A stretch of 47,769 bases of DNA, from positions 1-47,769 of the forward strand of contig CALYAD010000048.1 of the NCBI GenBank assembly GCA_944393415.1, read 5' to 3'. This DNA is from an uncultured Clostridia bacterium (GTDB taxonomy: Bacteria > Bacillota > Clostridia > Oscillospirales > CAG-272). The translations under genes and the position numbers were made by a program. The notes under the pieces are model-generated. The model saw only the letters and a program-made list of their open reading frames with translations, did no database searches and was not told where the DNA came from. How positions within the stretch are numbered: position 1 is the first letter of the stretch; each line of letters starts with the position of its first letter. Of this stretch, positions 1-7,663 are shown piece after piece.

Positions 1-158
1 ATGGGAGATTAGCGTGAAAGATTAATTTGATCGTATCAGAATACAGGCGCTTTCACGCATAAATTTTCTAAAAAGCTGAACGCTTTTTGTTTTGCCTAAG
101 CAAAACACGAAAATTTTTCAAATTCTATTTAAGCCGCCTTTGGCGGCATGGGAGATTA
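1..158 (+). repeat. Structured leader repeat, copy A (full form)
   Basis: Full-length unit of the dispersed element. Outer stem GCGTGAAAG 12-20 pairs with CTTTCACGC 50-58. A three-way junction follows: AAATTTTC 61-68 closes with GAAAATTT 109-116 around hairpins 70-88 (AAAAAGC/GCTTTTT) and 89-106 (GTTTTGC/GCAAAAC). The last hairpin is GCCGCC 133-138 / GGCGGC 142-147, followed by ATGGGAGATTA. The window itself opens with ATGGGAGATTAG, the right end of a previous unit, so the array continues to the left. Seen directly; function is inferred. Confidence 0.8.
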
Positions 159-266
159 GCGTGAAAGGTGTATTCCATCGTCTCAGAATACGGTGATTTC
201 ACGCTTATCTATTAAAAACCGATTAAAACGGTTTTTTAGCTGCCTTTGGCGGCATGGGAGATTAAT
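159..266 (+). repeat. Structured leader repeat, copy B, immediately 5' of an AraC gene
   Basis: Second unit, joined head-to-tail to copy A with no gene between. GCGTGAAA 159-166 pairs with TTTCACGC 197-204, with inner stem GTATTC 170-175 / GAATAC 186-191. Instead of the three-way junction there is one hairpin, AAAAACCG 214-221 / CGGTTTTT 229-236. The terminal hairpin GCTGCC 239-244 / GGCGGC 248-253 is followed by ATGGGAG 254-260, which lies 6 nt before the ATG at 267 and is therefore the likely Shine-Dalgarno of the regulator gene. Confidence 0.8.
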
Positions 267-1085
267 ATGATAAAGCATCAGCCAAGTAATTCTCTCGGCA
301 ATTATAACTATAATTCATATATTTACCGGGGAATAAGATGGAAGCCTCATTTTCATAAGAATTTCGAGCTCATTTATTTACTTGAGGGAGAAATGACCGC
401 TGTTATTGGCGGCAGAACGTACAGCTTAAAGCAAGGACAGGCGGCGATAGTCCTTTCAAATCAGATACATTCTTTTAATATCCCGGAAAACAGTTCGGCG
501 ATCGTGACAGTATTTTCAGAGGAATATGTTCCTATGTTCGCTTCATATATCAAAGGTCGTGAGGGAGATACGGCGGTCTTCAAAATGAGCGGAGCCGTAG
601 TCAGCTTATTTAAAGAAAAGATAATTTACGGCGAAAGCGCTGTTTTTATGAAAAAGGCTTGTTTTTATGCGATCTGCGATGAATATCTCTCAAATGTAGT
701 TTTAAAAGAACGTAAGGATTCGGATGAAAGCTCAATTGTTAAAATACTTGATTGGATCGCGTGCCACTATACGGAAAATATTTCTCTGAAAGAGATATCG
801 CTGCTTTTCGGATATGAATACCATTATCTGTCGCGACTGCTTAATAAAACATATGATATCACCTTTAATCAGCTCGTTAACGGATATAGGGTAGAGAAGG
901 CGATGGAGCTGTTGCTGGAGACAGAGCTGCCGATTACCGAGGTAGTGTCAAAAAGCGGATTTCAGAGCATAAGAAATTTTAATCTTGTTTTCAAAGAAAC
1001 GGTCGGGAAAAATCCGAAGGATTTCAGACGTCAACGGTACCGGCATGCGGAAATGTTATTATCATTGAGCGAAACCGAAAAATAA
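267..1085 (+). CDS. AraC-family transcriptional regulator
   Basis: 272-residue one-component regulator. The N-terminal half is a cupin-like sensor domain (the HFHKNFELIYLLEGE stretch is the usual opening of such domains). The C-terminal ~100 residues carry two helix-turn-helix motifs: ISLKEISLLFGYEYHYLSRL, then a second around ITEVVSKSGFQSIRNFNLVF, ending in the family signature GKNPKDFR. I chose ATG 267 over an in-frame TTG at 246 because GGGAG 256-260 sits 6 nt upstream and the TTG lies inside the terminal hairpin of repeat copy B. The inducer is unknown. The next gene starts 120 nt downstream on the same strand, so it may regulate the detoxification-like genes that follow; that link is inference from proximity. 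Confidence 0.9.
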   Translation: MIKHQPSNSLGNYNYNSYIYRGIRWKPHFHKNFELIYLLEGEMTAVIGGRTYSLKQGQAAIVLSNQIHSFNIPENSSAIVTVFSEEYVPMFASYIKGREGDTAVFKMSGAVVSLFKEKIIYGESAVFMKKACFYAICDEYLSNVVLKERKDSDESSIVKILDWIACHYTENISLKEISLLFGYEYHYLSRLLNKTYDITFNQLVNGYRVEKAMELLLETELPITEVVSKSGFQSIRNFNLVFKETVGKNPKDFRRQRYRHAEMLLSLSETEK

Positions 1086-1205
1086 CGCGTTTTGTGAGGA
1101 GGCTGTGATAAACTCCGGGATTTGTTCTCGGGACGCGGTGAAGCATGACGCGCAGTTGACGGAAACAAAGCGTTACTTGATAGAAAGGATGGATAAAAAA
1201 TAAAA

Positions 1206-2237
1206 ATGATTAAGCCTCGAAAGCTCAAGCCGGGAGATAAGATAGCGGTAGTAAGCCTGTCATGGGGCGGGCTTGGCGATCCTGAACTGATACATAAATT
1301 TTATATTGCCGAAAAGCGTCTTGAAGAGGAATTCGGGCTTTCGGTGGAGTGTATGCCGAATGCTCTTAAAGGGAGTGAATTCATTTACGAGCATCCGGAG
1401 CTGAGAGCAAGCGATTTAATGAGGGCGTTTGAGGATAAAAGTATTTCCGCTATAATTTGCGCCATAGGTGGAGACGATACCGTCAGGATACTGCCGTATG
1501 TGAATTTCGATATTATCAAAAACAATCCCAAAATATTTATGGGATATTCCGACACAACCATAAACCACCTGATGATGTATAAAGCGGGATTGGTCTCTTA
1601 TTATGGCCCATCGGTAATGTGCGAGTTCGGCGAGTACGTCAGAATGCCTGATTATACAAAAAACGCGGTAAAAAATATACTTTTTAAAAACAGCGCCGGC
1701 TTTTCCGTAAAGTCGAGCTCTGAGTGGTCCGACGATTATGTGGTATGGGATGAAAACAATATAAATGTAAGTAAAAAAATGCGGCGCGAGAAGCACGGAT
1801 ATGAGATTTTGCAGGGCTTTGGTACTGTAAGCGGACATCTTCTCGGAGGGTGTATAGACGTTTTTCCAATGGCAATTGGTACGGAAATATGGCCGGATTT
1901 GGAGCAATGGCGCGGAGCGATACTGTTTATTGAGACAAGCGAGGAGAAGCCGACTCCGTCACATGTAAAATATATTTTGAGGGGTCTTGCCGCGCAGGGA
2001 ATTTTTAAACGTATTAAAGGAATAATAGTCGGAAAGCCACAAGGAGAGGTATTCTACGAGGAGTATAAATCAGTGCTTCTGCAGGTTGTTTACGAGGAGG
2101 GACTGACGGAATTGCCGATACTTTATAACGTCAATATAGGACATGCTTATCCAATAGGTATACTTCCTTATGGCATAAACATACGGATAGATTGTACTGA
2201 AAAGACCCTGACATTTCTTGAAAGCGCCGTTTTATAG
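1206..2237 (+). CDS. S66-family peptidase, LD-carboxypeptidase / MccF-like
   Basis: 343 residues, the normal length for the S66 family, whose members cut L,D-peptide bonds of murein tripeptides (LdcA) or inactivate peptide-nucleotide antibiotics (MccF). Visible landmarks are the N-terminal LKPGDKIAVVSLS strand, the nucleophile serine in FMGYSDTT, the glutamate in LFIETSEEKPT and the histidine in NIGHAYPIG, together a Ser-Glu-His triad. There is no signal peptide, so it acts in the cytoplasm, as MccF does. The length and the SEEKPTPSHV segment resemble the MccF branch more than LdcA, but I cannot separate them without an alignment. A four-codon reading frame, ATGGATAAAAAATAA at 1191, overlaps the region just upstream of the start. 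The following three genes suggest a shared antibiotic or nucleoside resistance role. Confidence 0.85.
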   Translation: MIKPRKLKPGDKIAVVSLSWGGLGDPELIHKFYIAEKRLEEEFGLSVECMPNALKGSEFIYEHPELRASDLMRAFEDKSISAIICAIGGDDTVRILPYVNFDIIKNNPKIFMGYSDTTINHLMMYKAGLVSYYGPSVMCEFGEYVRMPDYTKNAVKNILFKNSAGFSVKSSSEWSDDYVVWDENNINVSKKMRREKHGYEILQGFGTVSGHLLGGCIDVFPMAIGTEIWPDLEQWRGAILFIETSEEKPTPSHVKYILRGLAAQGIFKRIKGIIVGKPQGEVFYEEYKSVLLQVVYEEGLTELPILYNVNIGHAYPIGILPYGINIRIDCTEKTLTFLESAVL

Positions 2238-2265
2238 ATTTTTTGATTTTAAATTCAAGAGTTCA

Positions 2266-2295
2266 TTGACTTTTACCGAGCTTATATGTTATAAT
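2266..2295 (+). promoter_or_regulatory. Sigma-A-type promoter upstream of the deaminase gene
   Basis: TTGACT 2266-2271 and TATAAT 2290-2295 are separated by 18 nt, with an extended -10 TG at 2287-2288. It lies 71-100 nt before the deaminase start, giving the deaminase-kinase-acetyltransferase run its own promoter independent of the peptidase gene. Confidence 0.75.
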
Positions 2296-2365
2296 TATAA
2301 CTATCACAGAACGGCTGTTGTCCTCAAAGGAATGGTCGGGAAAACGCGAAAGGAATATATAAATT

Positions 2366-2740
2366 ATGGAATTCGATGAGCTTGCGGCAATTGCGAAAAA
2401 AGCGCTGAGACCGCGAATGCTGACGGAAAGCTCAAGCGCGGGCTCAGTTGCCGCCGCGCTTATTACCGATAAGGGGAATGTATATACCGGGGTATGTATA
2501 GACACCCCATGTTCAATGGGGTTTTGTGCGGAGCATGCGGCGATAGCGGCTATGATAACCGCGGGTGAAAGCAGAATAGTGAAGATAGTGGCTGTCAGCG
2601 AAGAGTGGATCGTGGCTCCGTGCGGTCGGTGCAGGGAGTTTATTTATCAGATAGATTATGCAAATCTTGATACCCGCGTGATGCTCAGATGCGGGGCAGT
2701 AGCCCTGAGAGACCTTCTTCCTCATATATGGAATCAATAG
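2366..2740 (+). CDS. Cytidine/blasticidin deaminase-family protein
   Basis: 124-residue zinc deaminase of the cytidine deaminase fold. The two zinc and catalytic motifs are plain: [10 protein letters not shown] (Cys ligand plus catalytic Glu) and APCGRCREF (two Cys ligands). Size and motif order fit tetrameric cytidine deaminase or blasticidin-S deaminase. Its C-terminus ([10 protein letters not shown]) resembles the usual LLP-x-x-F/W end of the family. The start ATG follows AAAGGA about 12 nt upstream. Position between an MccF-like peptidase and a kinase makes detoxification of a nucleoside compound an alternative to pyrimidine salvage. The usual salvage partners (pyrimidine phosphorylase, deoxyribose-phosphate aldolase) are absent here. 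Confidence 0.85.
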   Translation: MEFDELAAIAKKALRPRMLTESSSAGSVAAALITDKGNVYTGVCIDTPCSMGFCAEHAAIAAMITAGESRIVKIVAVSEEWIVAPCGRCREFIYQIDYANLDTRVMLRCGAVALRDLLPHIWNQ

Positions 2741-2817
2741 GATGCCGCAAAAATCCCAATAGACGGAGAAGTCAAAAGTATATAGAATCAGAAAAAAATC
2801 CAAAAAAAGGAGAGCTT

Positions 2818-3327
2818 ATGATAGTACTGATAGCCGGAGGATCTCACACCGGTAAGACAATTCTTGCGCAGAAGCTGCTCGAGAGATATAAAATGCCGTA
2901 TCTGTCTATAGATCATCTTAAGATGGGACTTATCAGAAGCGGATATACCTCGCTTACCCCTGAGGACGATGACAAATTAGTGGGGTATCTTTGGCCGGTA
3001 GTCAGAGAGATGATAAAAACGGCGATAGAGAATAAACAGAATCTGATAATCGAGGGCTGCTATATACCGTTTGATTATAAAAAGGATTTTGACGCATTTT
3101 ATCTCAGTCAGATCAAATATATCTGTCTGATAATGACAAAGCGGTATATCGAAAGTCATTTTACCGATATAATGAAACATGCCTGCGACGCGGAAGCGAG
3201 GTTAGATGATGAGATCAAGACTGAGGACATGATAAAAGATAACTCGGAAAATCTTCGCCTGTGCAAGGAGTACGGATGTGATTTTATTCTGATCGACGAA
3301 AAATACGATGTTAATATAGAACTCTAA
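2818..3327 (+). CDS. P-loop kinase (adenylate-kinase-like small-molecule kinase)
   Basis: 169 residues. The N-terminus is a Walker A loop, GGSHTGKT at residues 6-13, followed by a mixed alpha/beta core with a candidate Walker B-like strand NLIIEGCYIP. Such proteins phosphorylate small molecules or act as chaperone-like NTPases; the substrate cannot be read from sequence. ATG 2818 was chosen because AAAGGAG at 2806-2812 gives ideal spacing; an open frame continues upstream into the deaminase gene but lacks a ribosome site. It follows the deaminase gene by 77 nt and precedes the acetyltransferase by 32 nt, in line with one transcript. A resistance phosphotransferase is possible but unproven. 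Confidence 0.75.
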   Translation: MIVLIAGGSHTGKTILAQKLLERYKMPYLSIDHLKMGLIRSGYTSLTPEDDDKLVGYLWPVVREMIKTAIENKQNLIIEGCYIPFDYKKDFDAFYLSQIKYICLIMTKRYIESHFTDIMKHACDAEARLDDEIKTEDMIKDNSENLRLCKEYGCDFILIDEKYDVNIEL

Positions 3328-3359
3328 AACAGATTGTTTTCGGAAAGGATTATAACATA

Positions 3360-3962
3360 ATGGAACAAAAAGAAAAAATGCATACCGGCGAGCTGTATCT
3401 GCCGACAGATAAAGATATACTTAAGGAGCAGCTGGAATGTCTGGAGAAGCTTTACGATTATAACGCTACAAGACCTTCTGAGAGTGAAAAGCGTGTGGTA
3501 CTGCTTAAAGATATGTTCGCGGAGATAGGGGACGGTTGTTATATAGAGCCGCCGCTTCACGCCAATTGGGGAGGCAGGCACGTGCATTTCGGTAAAAACG
3601 TCTATGCGAATTTCAATCTTACTCTTGTTGACGATACGCATATATACGTTGGAGACTGCACGATGCTCGCGCCGAATGTGGTGCTTGCCACCGCGGGGCA
3701 TCCGATACTTCCGGAGCTTCGCGTGCAGGCGTACCAGTATAACTTTCCGATACATATCGGTAAAAACTGCTGGCTCGGAGCCGGAGTTATAGTACTGCCG
3801 GGAGTAACCATAGGTGATAATACGGTTATCGGAGCCGGGAGCGTGGTCACGAAGGATATACCGTCAAACGTAGTAGCTGTGGGTAATCCCTGCCGGGTAA
3901 TCAGGGAAATAGGGGAAAGAGACAAGGAATATTATTTTAAAAACAGGAAGATCAGCAAATAA
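3360..3962 (+). CDS. Hexapeptide-repeat O-acetyltransferase (maltose/galactoside acetyltransferase family)
   Basis: 200 residues of the Maa/LacA family, which move an acetyl group from acetyl-CoA to a sugar hydroxyl and work as cytoplasmic trimers. The N-terminal MHTGELY and NATRPSESEKR segments are the family's Mac domain. The left-handed beta-helix repeats run from about residue 60 to 185, with the catalytic histidine in TAGHPI and the C-terminal turn IGAGSVVTKDIP followed by VAVGNPCRVIR. Length is normal. Last gene of the run, with a strong terminator 67 nt downstream. Related xenobiotic acetyltransferases inactivate antibiotics, but the motifs here fit the sugar group better. Confidence 0.9.
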   Translation: MEQKEKMHTGELYLPTDKDILKEQLECLEKLYDYNATRPSESEKRVVLLKDMFAEIGDGCYIEPPLHANWGGRHVHFGKNVYANFNLTLVDDTHIYVGDCTMLAPNVVLATAGHPILPELRVQAYQYNFPIHIGKNCWLGAGVIVLPGVTIGDNTVIGAGSVVTKDIPSNVVAVGNPCRVIREIGERDKEYYFKNRKISK

Positions 3963-4030
3963 GTGACTGCGGTATATATTTAGTATTTGTATAACAACTT
4001 ACCGCAGTCCAGCTTAGAATTGATGGGTGA

Positions 4031-4084
4031 AAAAATAAAAGCACGGCACGGAGGCATCTCCAAATACTGTGCTTTTTTATTTTA
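4031..4084 (+). terminator. Intrinsic terminator after the acetyltransferase gene
   Basis: AAAATAAAAGCAC (4032-4044) pairs with GTGCTTTTTTATTTT (4069-4083), with an inner GGAG/CTCC stem. The A/T arms make it potentially bidirectional. Confidence 0.85.
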
Positions 4085-4235
4085 ATGTTGATAATTTATG
4101 TATATTGTTTATCTATCGGTAAGTAAAGTATGATTGCGGAAAACACATTTTGACTCTTCTTGCACATTCAGACTACCGCAAACAATACAAATAACCGAAT
4201 CGTGATTTTTTTGGTTATATTGTCGTAAAATATAC

Positions 4236-4264
4236 TTGACAAACTGTAAATATTATGTTATAAT
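4236..4264 (+). promoter_or_regulatory. Consensus promoter of the 4270-4477 transcript
   Basis: TTGACA 4236-4241 and TATAAT 4259-4264 with exactly 17 nt between them, plus TG at 4256-4257. This is the closest match to consensus in the accessory region. Transcription would begin near 4271. Confidence 0.8.
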
Positions 4265-4270
4265 TTGATT

Positions 4271-4477
4271 AATAACAGATTTGTAACTTAATATTGTGTA
4301 ATTTCAACAAACGCGTTAAATTCTCTAACATCAAAATAAGGGCTGTCCGGGTTGCTCAGGTTAAAAACTATGAACTATTTCCGAATACCTCGCAGAAAAA
4401 TGATACGGAGATAATTTGTAGCACGCATAGGCGTACATCCTTTAGACAACCGAAGTCTTTAAGTATGTACTTTTTTT
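4271..4477 (+). ncRNA. Candidate small RNA or attenuated leader (promoter to terminator, ~205 nt)
   Basis: The unit is bounded by a consensus promoter and by an intrinsic terminator: GTACAT 4433-4438 with inner TTAGAC pairs with GTCT and ATGTAC 4465-4470, then seven T. An open frame of 71 codons at 4294-4509 runs through the terminator, has no ribosome site and a poor composition, so I do not call it a protein. I do not recognise any known riboswitch class. The next gene begins 177 nt further on behind repeat copy C, so this could be a regulated leader for it or a free RNA. Confidence 0.4.
4433..4477 (+). terminator. Intrinsic terminator ending the 4271 transcript
   Basis: Hairpin arms 4433-4448 and 4456-4470 (GTACAT...ATGTAC outside, AGAC/GTCT inside) followed by a run of seven T at 4471-4477. 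Confidence 0.75.
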
Positions 4478-4551
4478 ATTTGATACATATAATTTGTATG
4501 AAAATATAAACCAATATGAGGATATTTACATTTCCACGGAAATGCGAGAGC

Positions 4552-4653
4552 ATTATGGAGGATAGCGTAAAAACGTTAAATCGAATCATATTCAGACGCT
4601 TACAAAATTTTTATCTGTTTGAGCCGACTTCGGCGATATGAGGTTTTTTAGAT
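4552..4653 (+). repeat. Structured leader repeat, copy C (diverged)
   Basis: Diverged copy. AGCGT 4564-4568 pairs with ACGCT 4596-4600. The internal ATCGAATCATATTCAG matches the conserved core of other copies. The terminal hairpin is GCCG 4623-4626 / CGGC 4631-4634, followed by ATGAGG at 4638 as the ribosome site for the ATG at 4654. Architecture and position are the same as in copies A and B. Confidence 0.6.
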
Positions 4654-5331
4654 ATGATAAGTAAGGAAATAATAATAGGCATAATTGATCAGTATTTTTC
4701 AGGTGAAATCAGCAGAAATGATTTAATGCTGAAAGCAAGGGATATAAAACAACCCGAAGTTTTATGTTATGATGATTACTGTTCATATGATTTTCTTGTT
4801 CTTAATGGTATTATTCGGATTTTAGCTGAAATTCCGGAATTGTCGTATAATGATGATGAACTTAAAGATATCTTTGGAATTTTGCAAAATAAGCGAAGAA
4901 TCAGGAATAATTATTTATTTAAGATACCCGAAATGGTTTTGGGCAAAAATGATTTCAGATTAATAGAAATCGTTGAAGATTTTATTGACAATTATAAAAG
5001 CGGTAAAATTATCAGAGACTTCGATGCGAATAGCCTGAAATCTTATGTCAGTAAAGACGAATTAGAGTTTCTATGTCAGTTTTATAATGAATTGTCAAAA
5101 AACGAAAAAGAAACTATTGTAAAAACTATGGAAATGGATATTTTCGCAATATTAAATCGATTTGGCGGCTTATGGGAATCCATTAAATCTTGTTTTATAT
5201 CGGCAAATGATATCAGCAGAGAGTTTTTGTCAGAAATTATTGAACGGCAATTAGATATTATGCGTGGTAAACATCCGGTATTTATCTGTCTTACCGGTAC
5301 GCTCGAAAATTTGAGTGTCTCTTTATTTTAA
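4654..5331 (+). CDS. Hypothetical protein, AT-rich
   Basis: 225 residues that I do not recognise. It is acidic, helix-rich and lacks a signal peptide or membrane segments. The N-terminus (ISKEIIIGIIDQYFSGEISRN) reads as a helical bundle opening, and the middle contains repeated charged helices. Codon use is much more A/T-rich than the methyltransferase genes, and the gene lies in a block of similarly AT-rich unknown genes, which suggests recent acquisition. Proteins with this look are often immunity partners of polymorphic toxins, but nothing here proves it. The start is set by the repeat-borne GAGG about 10 nt upstream. Confidence 0.6.
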   Translation: MISKEIIIGIIDQYFSGEISRNDLMLKARDIKQPEVLCYDDYCSYDFLVLNGIIRILAEIPELSYNDDELKDIFGILQNKRRIRNNYLFKIPEMVLGKNDFRLIEIVEDFIDNYKSGKIIRDFDANSLKSYVSKDELEFLCQFYNELSKNEKETIVKTMEMDIFAILNRFGGLWESIKSCFISANDISREFLSEIIERQLDIMRGKHPVFICLTGTLENLSVSLF

Positions 5332-5416
5332 GATAGTTGTTTATAAATATAAATTGAGGGTATTGTGTATGAATTCTTTTAAATATTTCGTATAGTATAA
5401 TTATGATTTCAGAAAT

Positions 5417-6108
5417 GTGAAAAAGACGCTGAAAATTTTGCAAACGCTCGATGTCACGGGGCATAAATTGCTGTACGGAGTGAATTATGTCGGGAACACG
5501 GGGAGATCTGACAATACCGTCAGGGAAATAAAAGAAATATACGACCGGTATGTTTCATACAAATCGGTTTTCGGTGACAACAAAAATATCAGCGGTATCC
5601 CGGAGCTCATCGGCAGAGTTATAAAAAAGATACAGAAACAGACATCGAATTTGCTTCGGAAAAGGAGCAATGGGCGTATATTTCGGCGCTTGACGAGGAA
5701 AAAGCGTTTAAATATAAATACTTGGTAGCGTTGATGTTGAAAATATTTGCGGGAAAATTCGGATATCGCCGCCGTGAGATACTTACATACGATAAGATCA
5801 GGTTTTGCGGTGAAAAAGATATCTCGTTTTCCACAAGCTATGGTATATGCGGAACTCCCGATGAAAGAAACCTTTTTATATGGTTTGAAATAGATGCGAA
5901 AAACGATCTTTTTTTGCTTGATAATTCAAGGCTTGAGTTAATTATTACAGATGATACGGAAAAGTTTAATAATTATCTTTATTCTGTCAGTATAGTTGAA
6001 TATAATAATTTTAATTTGGTTATCGGAGGGAATGATTTAAACAAGCTAATATGTTCAGAGGATAACCGGTTTGTAAAATATACACCGGAAATAAAAAGGT
6101 ATATGTAA
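5417..6108 (+). pseudogene. Unknown protein split by a -1 shift at an A-AAA-AAG heptamer
   Basis: The first frame (5417-5728) reads well up to GRVIKK, then turns into basic nonsense. The frame ending at 6108 carries the continuation DTETDIEFASEKEQWAYIS and on to LMLKIFAGKFGYRRREILTYDK, which is clearly coding. The switch lies at 5623-5629, A AAA AAG, correctly phased for -1 slippage (next codon GAT). Either one A was lost from a seven-A run, or the site is used for programmed frameshifting. The 5' end is weak: GTG at 5417 has no clear ribosome site and the frame remains open only a little further upstream. The combined product is about 230 residues, cytoplasmic and of unknown family. Confidence 0.6.
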
Positions 6109-6149
6109 AATTACCAGGTTCTATCGAAGCATATAATTATATTTTGATA

Positions 6150-6335
6150 TGCACCCCAAAAGACAGACAATTTTGGAGGTGCGTATTTTATATGGGTAAA
6201 ACAGGGAGAAAAAACAGAAGATACTCGATATTAATTTATCTATCCCGGCCAATACCCATAGCGCGCGGTTTATTTTATATGGTTTTGTTTCATTATTATA
6301 TGGTAAAAGCAAATAAACCATATTTACTTTGACAT
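6150..6335 (+). mobile_element. Possible IS3-family remnant (end plus start of OrfA)
   Basis: TGCACCCCAAAAGACAGAC near 6150 resembles the terminal repeat of IS150-group elements, and GGAGGTGCG then leads into ATG 6192, reading MGKTGRKNRRYS, similar to an IS3 OrfA N-terminus. The frame loses that character within about 15 codons and no OrfB is present. This is a stub at best and rests on remembered family features. Confidence 0.3.
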
Positions 6336-6354
6336 CCTTATCTGGTATAATGAA
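6333..6354 (+). promoter_or_regulatory. Probable promoter of the methyltransferase island
   Basis: A TATAAT lies about 45 nt before the first methyltransferase gene (around 6346-6351), with a weak -35 TTTACT 17 nt upstream. An adjacent TTGACA is too close (11 nt) to be used. Confidence 0.45.
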
Positions 6355-6391
6355 TATGCTGAAAATAAGATAAAAGGCATGGTTTTAACTG

Positions 6392-7510
6392 ATGACGAAC
6401 AGAGAACGCGCTTTGAATATTTTGCATTATAAAAATACTGACCGTATGCCCGCCGTACATTTCGGTTATTGGATCGAATTGCTTTTTGAATGGGCTGAGC
6501 AGGGGAAAATACCGCGGGAGCTTGCCGAGGGATGGCGTGACGGAGGCGAAATTGATAAAAAGCTTGACGAGCTTATCGGCTGGGATTTCAACTGGGCATG
6601 TACGGTCGGGGCAAATAATGGATTGATGCCGAAATTTGAAAATAAGGTACTGGAGATATTTCCGGACGGTACAAGGCGCGTTCAGAACGGAGACGGACTG
6701 ATAGAGCGTATAAAGCCCGGCAGGACCTCAATACCTTCGGAGGACGATTATCTTCTGAAGGACAGAGATGCGTTTGAAAAGCTGTATCTGCCTAAAATGC
6801 GCTTTTCACCGGAGAGGGTAAATCTGGAGTATTTCCGCAAATTCAATGAAACCCGGCCGATGGACAGACCGGTGGGACTGAGTCTTGGAAGCGTACTCGG
6901 AGAAATACGCAGCATGACGTCGGTAGTCGGTATGAGTTATCTGATATATGACGATGACGAAGATTTGTTTGCCGAGATAGTCGATACATATGCTGAGATG
7001 CAGTACAAATGCGCCGAGGCGGTGCTTGAGACCGGGGCGAAGTTTGATTTCGCGCATTTCTGGGAAGATATATGCTTTAAAAACGGACCGCTTGTTTCTC
7101 CTGAGATATTTGAGGAGCTGTGCGCAAAGCATTATAAAAAGCGCTGCGACCTGTGTCACAAGTACGGGATAGACATAATCTCACTTGACTGTGACGGAGT
7201 TACCGAAAAACTGCTTCCGACCTGGTTTAATAACGGAGTAAACACTATGTTCCCGATCGAGATAGGAGTATGGGGGGACCAGTTTGAGCCGGCGAGAAGG
7301 AAATTCGGAAAAGGAATGCTCGGAGTGGGAGGTATGGACAAGACCGCTCTGCGTAAGGATAAGGCTGCGGTGGACGCGGAAATAGAAAGAATGAAGCGTC
7401 TTTCCGCTATGGGTGGATTTATTCCGTGTCCCGATCACCGCCTGATGCCGGGAACAAAATTTGAGCTTGTCCAGTATTATGCCGAGGAAATAAAGAAGAT
7501 AAAAATATAA
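6392..7510 (+). CDS. Uroporphyrinogen decarboxylase (UroD)-family methyltransferase 1
   Basis: 372 residues with the URO-D/MtaA fold, whose corrinoid-linked members move methyl groups between a substrate, a corrinoid protein and a thiol or folate acceptor. It opens with the family phrase MTNRERALNILHYKNTDRMP. The usual zinc motif HxCG is replaced by SLDCDG around residue 265, with a second Cys in FIPCPDHRLMPG near the C-terminus. Conserved PIEIG and GGMDKTAL segments lie between. Heme synthesis is unlikely given four further paralogs and the corrinoid genes downstream. The substrate is unknown. A strong terminator follows it, so it may be a separate transcript from the AraC-corrinoid gene. 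Confidence 0.8.
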   Translation: MTNRERALNILHYKNTDRMPAVHFGYWIELLFEWAEQGKIPRELAEGWRDGGEIDKKLDELIGWDFNWACTVGANNGLMPKFENKVLEIFPDGTRRVQNGDGLIERIKPGRTSIPSEDDYLLKDRDAFEKLYLPKMRFSPERVNLEYFRKFNETRPMDRPVGLSLGSVLGEIRSMTSVVGMSYLIYDDDEDLFAEIVDTYAEMQYKCAEAVLETGAKFDFAHFWEDICFKNGPLVSPEIFEELCAKHYKKRCDLCHKYGIDIISLDCDGVTEKLLPTWFNNGVNTMFPIEIGVWGDQFEPARRKFGKGMLGVGGMDKTALRKDKAAVDAEIERMKRLSAMGGFIPCPDHRLMPGTKFELVQYYAEEIKKIKI

Positions 7511-7534
7511 CCAAATTAAGATGTCCCCCGTCTC

Positions 7535-7562
7535 TTAGGCGGCGGGCGCCGCTTAATTTTTT
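7535..7562 (+). terminator. Intrinsic terminator after methyltransferase 1
   Basis: TTAGGCGGC and GCCGCTTAA arms around a GGGC loop, followed by a T-run ending at 7562. Confidence 0.75.
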
Positions 7563-7663
7563 CAGTGCGGGATACAATCCCCCTCTTAAAACGCTGAATG
7601 ACGGGGCTTAGCCCCTTATTGAATAAAGTATATACGGTAAGTGAAACGCAGGAGGGACTGAAG

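Noticed and set aside
4294..4509. 71-codon open frame
   Set aside because: It runs through an intrinsic terminator, lacks a ribosome site and has random-looking composition.
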